DNA from: Chitinophaga oryziterrae
GTDB taxonomy: Bacteria; Bacteroidota; Bacteroidia; Chitinophagales; Chitinophagaceae
DNA: 64,000 nucleotides
Direction: 5' to 3'
NCBI RefSeq assembly: GCF_009758125.1
Contig: NZ_WRXO01000011.1
Span: 285,512 to 349,511, forward strand
How positions within the stretch are numbered: position 1 is the stretch's first letter; each line of letters begins with the position of its first letter. Of the stretch, positions 52,201 to 62,200 are shown one piece after another. The notes under the pieces were generated by a model. It was not told the origin of the DNA. It made no database searches and saw only the letters and a program-made list of their open reading frames with translations. A program made the position numbers and the translations under genes.

Positions 52201-55200
52201 TAATGGTTTGTGTACTTCAACAGATACCGTTGTTCTCAGAAACGCACAAAAAGCAGTAGATGCGGATGCGGGTCCTGCACAGGAACATTGCGGAGATCCT
52301 ATCTTCATCCTGGCTGGTAACACGCCTGATCTGCCGTCTGCTATTGGTACATGGACCGTTCTGTCACCTGCTTCTGTGAAGATTGCGGCTACAGAAATCC
52401 ACAAACCAAATGCAGTAATAAATGTACCTGCCGGTGTGACTGCTACACTGACATGGACTATTGCTAACTTAACATGTACCACTTCTTCTAATGTAACACT
52501 CACTAACTTCGGTCCGATACTGGGTAACACCATTACGGCCGACCAGACGTTGTGTGCTACTGAAACACCTGCTACTCTCAACGGTGGCGTGGTTAGTGGT
52601 GGTAAAGGAACATACACCTACCAGTGGATCATCAGTACTGACAGTACCAACTATGCTTCTATTGCAGGGGCTACCGGTACCTCTTACTCTCCTGGTGTAA
52701 TAGCTGTCACCACCTGGTTTAAACGGGTAGTGACTTCCGGTGGATGTGTACCTGATACCAGCAAATCAGTAAAATTACAGCTGATCACCAAACCGCCAGT
52801 AGTGGTAACCGTACCTGCTGCTATCACAACAGATTGTATCCAGGGTAAAGATTACACTACACTCTTTGGTACGCCTACCTTCAGCCATGCTCCTTACAGT
52901 ACAGAAGTGCTGACCGTAACTTCTGCTGATGTAACAACTGTGGTAGATGCCTGTACAACAACCATCAAACGTACATGGACAGCTACTGACCGTTGCGGAT
53001 TAACCACTTCTGCACAACAGACCATTACGGTGGTAGACAGAACAGCTCCGGTATTTACCACCGCAGCTCCTGCTAACGTAACCGTTGATTGTGATAAGGT
53101 ACCTGCTGCTGTAAACCTGACCGCAAAAGATGATTGCGCAGGGATGCTCACCGTTGTACCGATCGAAGTAAGACAGGATATTCCGGGTGCTTGTACCAGC
53201 AATTACCTGCTGATCCGTAAATGGGTGATCGCTGATGCCTGTGGTAATGTGAGTGATACGTTAAGACAGACCGTTACGGTGAAAGACTTAACACCACCTG
53301 TATTCACTACAGCTGCCCCAGCAAACATCACCGTAGATTGCGATAAGGTACCTGCTAAGACAGACCTCACCGCTACTGATAATTGTACTCCTGGTGTCAT
53401 CACGGTTACGCCTATAGATTCAATTGCAACCATCGCCGGTGCATGTAAACAGAACTATCGTATCGTCCGCAAATGGGTGGCTACTGATAACTGTGGTAAC
53501 ACCACCATACTCAGACAAACAATTACTGTACAGGATACGTCAAGACCGGTATTCTCTATCCCACAACCTGCTAACGTAACAGTAGATTGCGATAAGGTAC
53601 CTGCCCTGCCAACTGTCACCGCTACCGACAACTGTACAGCTGTCGTAACAGTTACCGTTGGACAGAAAAAAGAATTCCTGTCAACCACCTGTTCTAATAA
53701 TTATAAATTAACACGTACCTGGACAGCTAAAGATGATTGTGGTAATACCACCACTATGTCTCAGGTGATCGTGGTACAGGATACGACCAGACCAGCATTC
53801 ACCGTAATACCTCCGGCGGATACCACCATCAGTTGCGATGCCATCCCTGCTCCTGCTACCAATCTGAAAGCCATCGATAATTGCAGCGCTACCAGCAATG
53901 TGAAAATCGCTTACTCACAGACCCGTCAGAACATCGCAGGAGCTTGTGCCAGCAACTATCAGCTGATCCGTACCTGGACGGCCAAAGATGAATGTGGTAA
54001 CAGCACCGTGATCCGCCAGGTAATCACGGTAGTGGATACCACCAAACCGGTGATCGATCCTGCTCCGGCAGACATCACCGTTAACTGTGGAGAATCTATA
54101 CAGATTGCTGCTACCCTGTATGCAAGGGATAATTGTGATGCTACCTTCCCTAAGAAGGCTACGATGAAGGAAGATCCTTATGTAAAAGATATCTGTAACG
54201 GATATATTATTATCAGAAGATGGACCATTGCGGATGCTTGTGGTAACCAGGCGATAGAACGTGTACAGACCATCACGGTAAATCCTTGTCCTAAACCGGA
54301 ACTGGACCCTACCCTGCCTGTCAACTGTTCTAACAATACCAAGTTTGCCATCCTGTTGAAAAACAAAGTAAGCAAACCTAAATTCACCCTGGTAAGTATC
54401 ACACCAGCAACGGCAGTCACCACACCGCTGACACAGACCAGCAACGTATTCGATCTGAAAGGGGCTACACAGGCTATCTTCACAGTGACAGACGGCGTAA
54501 CGGGTTGTGTATCTGATCCGGTGACTTACGATCTGCAATACACTGCCAAACCAGTAGTGGACCTGGGTAATGACACCGCTATCTGTACAGGTAACACCCT
54601 CACCCTGGATGCTGGCGCTGCCAATGCGGCTTATACCATCCGCTGGTCTACAGGGGAAACCACTCAGATGATCACGGTGGCCAGTGCCGCTACTTATACA
54701 GCGACTGTTACAAATGGTGGTTGTACGACTTCTGATTCTATTAAGGTGAAGATTAATACACCTCCGGTAGTGAACATCCCGGATGCTAATATCTGCGAAG
54801 GCCAGTCAGTGAAACTGAATGCCTATGTACAGGGTGGTACTTACCTGTGGAACACCGGTGATAACACCGCTTCCATCACCGTAAGCCAGTCTAACATGTA
54901 CTGGGTAGATGTAACAGTAGGTGGTTGTACCGCTTCAGATACCGTGACCGTAACCGCCAACCCTGCTCCTGTGGTAACATTAACAAGCGATACCACTATC
55001 TGTCCTGATGAAACAGTGATGCTCACGGTTAATCCTGATGGTGGAACAGTGAAATGGTTAAGCGGAGAAACGACGAACTCAATTGTAGTGTCTAAACCGG
55101 GTGATTACTGGGTAACGGTAACACGCAGCGGTTGTATCGTAAATGATACGGTGAAAGTAGCACAGAAACCAGCGATCGTTATTGACCTGGGACCAGACAG

Positions 55201-55882
55201 AGACATCTGTATCGGTGGTCGTGTAGTGGTAGACGGATCTAATCCGGATGCGATCTCCTACCTCTGGAATGATGGAGATACCAATCCGGTGAAAGAAATC
55301 ACACAACCTGGTAAGTACACCATCTCTGTAATGGATAAGTTCTGTTCTAAGATCACGATGGATAGTGTGAGTGTAAATGTAGCAGGTATCCCTGCGGTGC
55401 TGCTGGGTAATGACACTACCTTGTGTAAAGGCCAGACACTGACCCTGACGGTAAACGCGGGAACAGGTAACAGTATCAAATGGCAGGATGGTGCCACCAC
55501 ACCAACTTACCCGGTAACTGTGTCCGGTTATTACTCAGTAACAGTCTACAATGATTGTGGTACAGCTACAGACCAGATAGCTGTAACATTTAAAGACTGT
55601 GATCCGAGACCACAGTTCCCGAATGCCTTCACACCAAATGGCGACGGTAACAACGATACGTTCAAACCGATTGTTAACGGCCCGATGTATGATTACGACT
55701 TACGTATCTACAACCGTTGGGGTGAAATGATCTTCATCAGCAAAGACTCCCAGACCGGATGGAATGGTAAGTATGGCGGAAGATTGGTAGACAACGGAAC
55801 ATATGTGTGGATGCTGAGCTACAAGAAATTAATGGGCGGACCTGTTAATGTAGTGAAAGGTGAAATAACCGTTATCCGATAA
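46226..55882 (+). CDS. Giant T9SS-exported repeat adhesin (SprB-like), copy 1
   Basis: About 3218 residues. The start is set at 46226 because MKKILQLLILCMF..VQAQ is a clean signal peptide (1-22); an upstream in-frame ATG at 46166 would bury it. Order of parts: an Ig-like segment (to about 138); a jelly-roll ligand-binding-type head (about 139-345, NTNGAMLV..., GLCSGSVYNFSAWL, PGGCGNDIAIDDI); Ig/PKD-like domains (about 345-1010); 13 modules of about 82 residues (about 1016-2095); five to six HYR-like repeats with DNC/CGN motifs (about 2190-2690); CxGxxxxL Ig repeats (about 2770-3120); and a gliding-motility-associated C-terminal domain (NAFTPNGDGNNDTF..., about 3122-3218) for type IX secretion type B sorting. 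It is probably a surface adhesin for gliding or attachment. The ligand is unknown. Confidence 0.88.
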   Translation: MKKILQLLILCMFCALGIVQAQTTHINIPDTVCMSTTNSTSDQAKFTSINSYLDGGVSSISLATWTITTPSGTDADYNILYSANASPVKATKLVNTKSLTIEFLVPGKYTFKASFTYVQGGVTKSISITRTLVAVNCTISTCNGGYAVMAGFNENFGTMPAGVVRMKYPVDSVVWYGYQSTYGLADNWYNISNTTHQRDEWVTMPDHTGNTNGAMLVANSAIDPLRFYQKKVTGLCSGSVYNFSAWLLDLDGIGVFENNCVTNFIYAGVTFRVLDANDTTRVLANFKTYAVSPNLTSPQWQRYGGQFTIPAGVTDVLVRIINDQPGGCGNDIAIDDISFTYCSPIITAGLIGSSTGLKEVLCEGTPDTLTSSILPVGYFKVPVYQWEMSDDNGVSWFNVPYGTPRDSLLKIPAGALKGTKTVAADYLFRVRVYEKGIADSLGCANPSSPIKITILPMPILYLTKSQVCAGAVVELEASGGFDRFEWRDLPGYVGATRQITLVPPDTTIMVYGFVFYGDGGGKTCKDSNTAYIKVDDKPVVDVAPSTTAICLGDVVDYKINKALAGTEIRWYHGSHGTAIDTTLMPEWNGATDIEVQPGSLADSIYSVMVRSGTCEVESAPLRVIITQTPPKIKFPPIINCSSVNTTGVFNLPDSTQAGVIGSWSIVSYSGIDLQPGETIDDYVKIYNPAKMNTKVSMPYGSTVVIGWTAQAIANGNCKITSTDTLSLVNNPTYSDAGPDQTQCGTSNVFTMAASAPDLTLTGPAAESGKWTLVSGVATIADATSPTTTVTVAGIQDVVLTWAITNAAGCAGNVATVTLHKTAPPSAVLKAPLTICSSAGTFNVDTLSTTGAPTKYVLKAGTPALPGFVTMTDTLVWPITVTYPTGTLPAPNTYNFILTVATANPGCTTDIPFSLNISSPPTAPTGVTVGTPSICDTGSTILTVVGGDLGKKADGVTPDAKWKWYKGACGGTPIDSGASIAVHGIAATTTYYVRAEGTCGNTACASGTVTVYTKPAAAAAGPDQSHCNDSLFIMAANKATAGAGVWTIVSGTATITTSSSEVSTIFVKAGNTATLRWTITNGVCTSNDDIVLTNYKNIQANAGADQNHCATPAFTMAANTPATGSGLWTVVSGAATITTPASATSAVTVATGATATLRWTITNGSCTTTDDVVLTNYATPTTSVAGPAQTHCSDSLFTMAANTPTVGTGLWTIVSGTATITTPASPTSTVFVLAGNTATLQWTISNGTCTPSSTTLVLTNNKNIQATAGADQTHCATPAFTMAANTPATGSGLWTVVSGAATITTPASATSAVTVATGATATLRWTITNGNCTTTDDVVLTNYATPTTSVAGPAQSHCSDSLFTMAANTPTVGTGLWTIVSGTATITTPTSPTSTVFVLAGKTATLQWTISNGTCTPSSMTVVLTNYMKPANAAAGPDLSHCNDSLFTMVANKATFGTGTWTIVSGTATITTPSSEVSTIFVKAGNTATLRWTITNGVCTSNDDIVLTNYKNIQANAGADQNHCATPAFIMAANTPATGSGLWTVVSGAATITTPASATSAVTVATGATATLRWTITNGNCTTTDDVVLTNYATPTTSVAGPAQNHCSDSLFTMAANTPTVGTGLWTIVSGTATITTPASPTSTVFVLAGNTATLQWTISNGTCTASSSTVVLTNYVKPATATAGPDLSHCNDSLFTMVANNASVGTGVWAIVSGTATITTPASPTSTVFVLAGNTATLRWTITNGVCTTSDDIVVTNYKNIKAVAGPDQNNCATPAFTLAANSAGTGTGVWTLIKGAGTITTPASPTSAVTVATGDSAYLVWTITNGLCKTTDTVVLRNYATPTPSVAGPAQTHCNDSLFIMAANKPTIGKGVWTIVSGTATIRTPTSDTSSIIVKAGTTATLQWTISNGTCPPSTSTVVLTNNAKPTTAVAGPDQGHCVDPNFTLAANTPTLGTAVWTLVKGTGTIATPTSPTSAVTVATGDSAYLVWTITNGLCTSTDTVVLRNAQKAVDADAGPAQEHCGDPIFILAGNTPDLPSAIGTWTVLSPASVKIAATEIHKPNAVINVPAGVTATLTWTIANLTCTTSSNVTLTNFGPILGNTITADQTLCATETPATLNGGVVSGGKGTYTYQWIISTDSTNYASIAGATGTSYSPGVIAVTTWFKRVVTSGGCVPDTSKSVKLQLITKPPVVVTVPAAITTDCIQGKDYTTLFGTPTFSHAPYSTEVLTVTSADVTTVVDACTTTIKRTWTATDRCGLTTSAQQTITVVDRTAPVFTTAAPANVTVDCDKVPAAVNLTAKDDCAGMLTVVPIEVRQDIPGACTSNYLLIRKWVIADACGNVSDTLRQTVTVKDLTPPVFTTAAPANITVDCDKVPAKTDLTATDNCTPGVITVTPIDSIATIAGACKQNYRIVRKWVATDNCGNTTILRQTITVQDTSRPVFSIPQPANVTVDCDKVPALPTVTATDNCTAVVTVTVGQKKEFLSTTCSNNYKLTRTWTAKDDCGNTTTMSQVIVVQDTTRPAFTVIPPADTTISCDAIPAPATNLKAIDNCSATSNVKIAYSQTRQNIAGACASNYQLIRTWTAKDECGNSTVIRQVITVVDTTKPVIDPAPADITVNCGESIQIAATLYARDNCDATFPKKATMKEDPYVKDICNGYIIIRRWTIADACGNQAIERVQTITVNPCPKPELDPTLPVNCSNNTKFAILLKNKVSKPKFTLVSITPATAVTTPLTQTSNVFDLKGATQAIFTVTDGVTGCVSDPVTYDLQYTAKPVVDLGNDTAICTGNTLTLDAGAANAAYTIRWSTGETTQMITVASAATYTATVTNGGCTTSDSIKVKINTPPVVNIPDANICEGQSVKLNAYVQGGTYLWNTGDNTASITVSQSNMYWVDVTVGGCTASDTVTVTANPAPVVTLTSDTTICPDETVMLTVNPDGGTVKWLSGETTNSIVVSKPGDYWVTVTRSGCIVNDTVKVAQKPAIVIDLGPDRDICIGGRVVVDGSNPDAISYLWNDGDTNPVKEITQPGKYTISVMDKFCSKITMDSVSVNVAGIPAVLLGNDTTLCKGQTLTLTVNAGTGNSIKWQDGATTPTYPVTVSGYYSVTVYNDCGTATDQIAVTFKDCDPRPQFPNAFTPNGDGNNDTFKPIVNGPMYDYDLRIYNRWGEMIFISKDSQTGWNGKYGGRLVDNGTYVWMLSYKKLMGGPVNVVKGEITVIR
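49270..52510 (+). repeat. Array of 13 Ig-like modules in copy 1
   Basis: In-frame tandem repeats of about 246 bp (82 residues). Each has the pattern AGPDQxHC...FTMAANxPxxGxGxWTxVSGxATI, then TTPxSxxS, then AxLxWTIxNGxC. Neighbouring modules fall into alternating subtypes marked HCND, HCAT and HCSD after the first cysteine. A more distant copy lies upstream at about 48430. The two cysteines per module suggest a disulfide each. High nucleotide identity makes the array prone to recombination. Confidence 0.9.
52840..54290 (+). repeat. HYR-like repeat block in copy 1
   Basis: Five to six repeats of about 78-80 residues. They share VxVDCDKVPAxxxLxATDNC, then RxWxAxDxCGNxTxxRQxITVxD and PVF, as in hyalin-type (HYR) domains. 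These are beta-sandwich stalk modules common in Bacteroidota adhesins. The same block recurs at about 62826 to the window end in copy 2. Confidence 0.8.
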
Positions 55883-55907
55883 GAAGTGTAAAATACAAAT
55901 AGGCAAG

Positions 55908-55936
55908 GCGCCCCGGATTTCCCGGGGCGCTTTTTT
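55908..55936 (+). terminator. Intrinsic terminator after adhesin copy 1
   Basis: A GC-rich 9-bp stem (GCGCCCCGG with CCGGGGCGC, 5-nt loop) followed by six T residues, 26 nt after the stop codon. It is a textbook intrinsic terminator, so the second adhesin gene must have its own promoter. Confidence 0.9.
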
Positions 55937-56205
55937 GTTATAAGGACTTTCTATTCATTTATTTACATTAAATCATAAACACATCTTTTATATTTAGTAT
56001 ATTATATTTACCTTTAATGTTAATATATTGCGACTTTAACCATTATCAATAGTAATTAATCTAACCTGTGAAAAGCTTTCATTCTTCCGAAATGCCATAT
56101 CGATAAAGGTTTAGAAGATCTTTTCATTAGAAAAACCATAAATCAGGAAATGAATATGATACCTAATATTCAGAACCTGATACCTTTTTAATAAATAATT
56201 GGACA
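55937..56205. other. AT-rich leader of adhesin copy 2
   Basis: About 270 bp, very AT-rich. It should hold the promoter of the second adhesin, but no exact TAnnTTTG element was found. The stretch ACCTGATACC then TTTTTAATAA near 56175-56200 resembles the leader of copy 1, so the duplication included part of the upstream region and has since diverged. Confidence 0.5.
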
Positions 56206-59200
56206 ATGAGAAAGTTCGTAACGCTATTAATTCTCTGCATATTCTGTGTACTTGGCATGGTGCAGGCTCAGACGACCCATATAAACATACCTGATACGGT
56301 TTGTATGTCGACGACCAACAGTACATCGGATCAGGCTAAATTCACGAGTGTAAATGCTTCTTTGAGTGGAGGTACTACTTCCAGTGTACAGTTACCCGTA
56401 TGGACAATTACTACTCCTGGAGGGACAGATGCGGATTATAATATATTGTACTCTGCTAACCCTTCTCCGGTAAAGGCTACCAAATTAGTAAATTCAAGAT
56501 CACTGACATTGGAGTTTCTGGTACCGGGTACTTATACGTTTACGGCATCAATTACTTATGTTTCAGGCGGGGTAACCAAAACATCCAGTGTTACTCAAAA
56601 AATAGTAGCCGTAGACTGTACAATTAATACCTGTAATGGTGGATACGCTGTAATGGCAGGCTTCAATGAGGATTTCGGTACAATGGCTCCAGGCGTAGCT
56701 CGCCGGCCTTACCCGGTTGCTGGCGTTATACAATACACTTATCAACCCACCGGTGATTTAGTGGATGAATATTATGCAATTAGTGCTACTACCAAGCAAA
56801 AAAGTAACTGGTTAGACAAACCTGATCATACCGGTAATACAAATGGTGCTATGCTGGTTGTGAACTCGGCCTATAACCCAAGTAAGATGTATGAGAAAAA
56901 GGTAACCGGCTTATGTAGTGGTTCTGTTTATAATTTCAGTGCATGGTTCCTGAACGTTAATATTGAAAATTCATTTGAATCTCTTTGCCTCAGTGCTTAT
57001 CAATATGCAGGTGTGACCTTCCAGGTAGTAGACGCGAATAATCCAACCGTTGAACTGGCAAAGTTCAGAACATATGCGGTATCTATGATGCTCCCTTCCT
57101 CTAATTATAAATGGCAGCGTTATGGTGGACAATTTACTATTCCGGCCGGTGTGACGGATGTATTAGTACGTATTATTAATAATAAACCCGGTGGTTGTGG
57201 CAATGATATTGCGATCGATGACATCAGTTTTACTTATTGTAGTCCTATTATTACAGCTGGTCTGGTAGGTAGTAATACCAATCTGAAAGAAGTATTGTGT
57301 GAAGGGACTCCGGATACATTAACCTCTTCTATATTACCTGTTGGTTATTTTAAAGTTCCTGTCTATCAATGGGAAATGAGTGATGATAACGGTGTCTCCT
57401 GGTTTAATGTGCCTTATGGTACAGCCAGGGATTCTTTACTGAAGATCCCTGCGGGAGCATTAAAAGGTACTAAAACGGTAGCAGCAGACTACCTTTTCCG
57501 CGTTCGTGTATATGAAAAAGGCATTGCCGATTCATTGGGTTGTGCGAACCCTTCAAGTCCTATCAAGATTACGATCTTACCAATGCCTATCCTGTCTCTT
57601 ACCAAGAGCCAGGTTTGTGCGGGTGCTGTTGTGGAGTTAGAGGCATCGGGCGGTTTCGACAGATTTGAGTGGAGAGATCTTCCGGGATATGTAGGGGCAA
57701 CCCGACAAATTACACTGGTGCCACCAGACACCACAATCATGGTATACGGTTTCGTGTACTATGGAGAAGGAGGTGGAAAAACCTGTAAAGACTCCAATAC
57801 AGCTTATATTAAGGTAGATGATAAGCCCATCGTCGAAGTAGCTCCTTCTACAACAGCTATCTGTCTGGGAGATGTAGTGGATTACAAAATCAATAAAGCA
57901 CTGGCTGGTATGGAGATCAGGTGGTATCATGGTTCTCATGGTACTGCAATAGATACTACATTAATGCCTGAGTGGAATGGTGCCACTGATATTGAGGTCC
58001 AACCCGGATCATTGGCGGATAGTATTTATTCTGTGATGGTGAGGTCCGGGACCTGTGAGGTCGAATCGGCCCCTCTAAGGGTTATCATTACGCAAACACC
58101 ACCTAAGATCAAGTTCCCGCCGATCATAAACTGCTCCAGTGCAAACCCGACTGGGGTATTCAACCTGCCGGATTCTACGCAGGCTGGTGTAATCGGTTCA
58201 TGGTCTATTGTATCTTATACAGGTATTGATCTTCAACCAGGTGAAACGATCGATGACTATGTCAAGATCTATAATCCTGCCAAGATGAATACCAAAGTGA
58301 GTATGCCATATGGTAGTACGGTGGTAATCGGTTGGACGGCCCAGCCGGTGGCTAACGGAAACTGTAAGATCACTTCTACAGATACCCTCTCCCTGGTGAA
58401 CAATCCTACCTACAGCGATGCTGGTCCGGATCAGACACAGTGCGGTAGCTCGAATGTATTCACGATGGCAGCTTCTGCTCCTGACCTTACATTAACTGGT
58501 CCTGCTGCGGAAAGCGGTAAATGGACACTGGTATCTGGTGTAGCTACAATTGCAGATGCTACCTCTCCTACTACAACCGTTACTGTTGCTGGTATACAAG
58601 ATGTAGTATTAACATGGGCCATTACCAATGCTGCCGGTTGCGCAGGTAACGTGGCGACTGTTACCTTACACAAAACAGCTCCTCCATCTGCTGTACTGAA
58701 AGCGCCTCTCACTATCTGTAGTTCTGCGGGTACCTTTAATGTGGATACATTATCAACAACAGGTGCACCAACTAAATATGTGCTGAAAGCGGGTACCCCT
58801 GCCCTGCCTGGTTTTGTAACAATGACCGATACGCTTGTATGGCCTATCACCGTTACTTACCCAACAGGTACATTACCTGCTCCTAATACTTATAACTTCA
58901 TCCTTACGGTGGCTACTGCCAACCCTGGATGTACGACAGATATTCCTTTCTCTTTAAACATTTCTTCTCCTCCAACTGCTCCTACTGGCGTGACCGTTGG
59001 TACGCCCAGTATTTGCGATACAGGTAGTACCATACTCACCGTTGTAGGTGGTGACCTTGGAAAGAAAGCAGATGGTGTTACACCGGATGCAAAATGGAAA
59101 TGGTATAAAGGAGCATGTGGTGGTACACCTATCGACAGCGGTGCTTCTATCGCTGTTCATGGTATCGCTGCTACTACTACTTATTATGTAAGAGCAGAAG

Positions 59201-62200
59201 GTACCTGCGGAAATACTACCTGCGCAAGCGGAACAGTAACTGTATATACCAAACCTGCCGCTGCTGCCGCTGGTCCTGATCAGTCTCATTGTAATGATTC
59301 CCTGTTTACCATGGCTGCTAATAAAGCTACCGCTGGTGCAGGTGTATGGACAATCGTTTCCGGAACAGCGACTATCACTACTTCTTCAAGTGAAGTCAGC
59401 ACCATCTTTGTAAAGGCTGGTAATACTGCTACACTAAGATGGACGATCACAAATGGTGTTTGTACATCCAATGATGATATCGTACTGACCAACTATAAAA
59501 ATATCCAGGCTAATGCCGGTGCTGATCAGAACCATTGCGCTACACCTGCCTTCACCATGGCAGCTAATACCCCTGCTACCGGATCAGGCTTATGGACAGT
59601 GATTTCAGGTGCTGCCACCATCACAACTCCTGCGAGTGCTACTTCGACAGTGACGGTTGCTACAGGCGCTACCGCTACCTTACGCTGGACCATCACTAAC
59701 GGAAGTTGTACAACAACTGACGATGTAGTGTTAACGAACTACGCTACACCAACAACTTCTGCTGCCGGTGCTGCTCAGACACATTGTAATGACTCTCTGT
59801 TCACCATGGCTGCTAACACGCCAACAGTAGGAACAGGATTATGGACAATTGTTTCAGGTACTGCTACTATCACAACACCTGCCAGTCCTACAAGTACTGT
59901 CTTCGTGTTAGCGGGTAACAGTGCTACGCTGCAGTGGACCATTTCCAATGGTACATGTACGCCTTCTTCAACGACTCTTGTTCTTACCAATAACAAAAAT
60001 ATCCAGGCTACTGCTGGTGCTGACCAGAATCATTGCGCTACACCTGCTTTCACCATGGCGGCTAACACACCTGCCACCGGATCAGGTTTATGGACAGTGG
60101 TTTCAGGTGCTGCCACCATCACAACACCTGCAAGTGCTACTTCTGCAGTAACGGTTGCGACAGGTGCTACCGCTACTCTGAGATGGACAATCACCAACGG
60201 TAATTGTACAACAACAGATGATGTAGTGTTAACGAACTACGCTACACCAACCACTTCGGTTGCTGGTTCTAATCAATCACATTGTTCTGATTCTCTGTTC
60301 ACCATGGCGGCTAATACGCCAACTGTTGGAACAGGATTATGGACAATTGTTTCGGGTACTGCTACTATCACAACACCAACCAGTCCTACCACGACTGTCT
60401 TTGTATTAGCTGGTAAAACAGCTACCCTGCAGTGGACCATTTCCAATGGAACATGTGCCGCGTCTTCAACGACTGTTGTTCTGACCAATAGCGCTGCGCC
60501 AACGCCAATCACTCCGGCTCCAGACCAGACACATTGCTCAGACTCCCTGTTTACAATGGCAGCTACTCCTGCTAGTCTGGGTGCTGGTGTATGGACCATC
60601 CTTTCAGGTACTGCTACCATCACAACACCTGCCAGTCCTACAAGTACTGTCTTCGTGTTAGCTGGTAACACTGCTACCTTACGCTGGACCATCACTAACG
60701 GAGCCTGCGTATTAACAGATGATGTTGTACTGACAAATAATAAGAAGATACAGGCTACTGCTGGTGCTGACCAGAACCATTGTGCTACACCTGCCTTCAC
60801 TATGGCGGCTAACACGCCTGCCACAGGATCAGGTTTATGGACACTGGTTTCAGGTGCTGCTACCATCACTACACCTGCCAGTGCTACTTCGGCTGTGACG
60901 GTTGCTACAGGTGCTACCGCTACCTTACGCTGGACCATCACCAACGGAAATTGTACAACAACTGACGATGTAGTGTTAACGAACTACGCTACACCAACAA
61001 CTTCTGCTGCCGGTGCTGCTCAGACACATTGTAATGACTCTCTGTTCACCATGGCTGCTAACACGCCGACTGTAGGAACAGGATTATGGACAATTGTTTC
61101 AGGTACTGCAACTATCACAACACCTGCCAGTCCTACAAGTACTGTGTTCGTATTAGCGGGTAACACCGCTACGCTGCAGTGGACCATTTCCAATGGTACA
61201 TGTACGCCATCTTCAACGACTCTTGTTCTAACCAACAACAAAAATATCCAGGCTACTGCTGGTGCTGACCAGACCCATTGTGCTACACCTGCTTTCACCA
61301 TGGCGGCTAACACACCTGCCACCGGATCAGGTTTATGGACAGTGGTTTCAGGTGCTGCCACCATCACAACACCTGCCAGTGCTACTTCTGCAGTAACGGT
61401 TGCGACAGGTGCTACCGCTACTCTGAGATGGACAATCACCAACGGAACTTGTATAACAACAGATGATGTAGTGTTAACGAACTACGCTACACCAACAACA
61501 TCTGTTGCTGGTCCTGCTCAATCACATTGTTCTGATTCTCTGTTCACCATGGCGGCTAATGCGCCAACAGTTGGAACAGGATTATGGACAATTGTTTCGG
61601 GTACTGCTACTATCACAACACCAACCAGTCCTACAAGTACTGTGTTCGTATTAGCTGGTAAAACAGCTACCCTGCAGTGGACGATTTCTAATGGAACATG
61701 TGCCGCGTCTTCAACGACTGTCGTACTGACCAATTATATGAAGCCTGCTAACGCAGCAGCCGGACCAGATCTGTCTCATTGTAATGATTCCCTGTTTACC
61801 ATGGCAGCCAATAAAGCTACTTTGGGTACAGGAACATGGACAATCGTTTCAGGTACGGCGACTATCACTACTCCTTCGAGTGAAGTAAGCACCATTTTTG
61901 TAAAAGCTGGTAATACGGCTACATTAAGATGGACCATCACAAACGGTGTTTGTACAACCAGTGATGATATTATCCTGAGCAATGCACAGAAAATACAAGC
62001 AGTTGCTGGTCCTGACCAGGGACATTGTGTGGATCCAAACTTTACACTGGCAGCTAATACACCGACGCTGGGTACAGGCGTATGGACACTGGTAAAAGGA
62101 ACAGGTACGATTGCTACACCAACCAGTCCTACATCAGCTGTAACAGTTGCCACCGGTGACTCTGCTTACCTGGTATGGACCATCACTAATGGTTTGTGTA

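Noticed and set aside
49270..52510. Dense direct repeats that could suggest a CRISPR or satellite array
   Set aside because: The unit is about 246 bp, stays in frame with a long protein, and varies mostly at synonymous or conservative positions. It encodes Ig-like modules.
48442..54538. Several open frames of 100-210 codons on the minus strand inside adhesin copy 1, mirrored in copy 2
   Set aside because: They are antisense shadows of repetitive Thr/Ala-rich coding sequence; they recur only because the sense repeats recur and show no family similarity.
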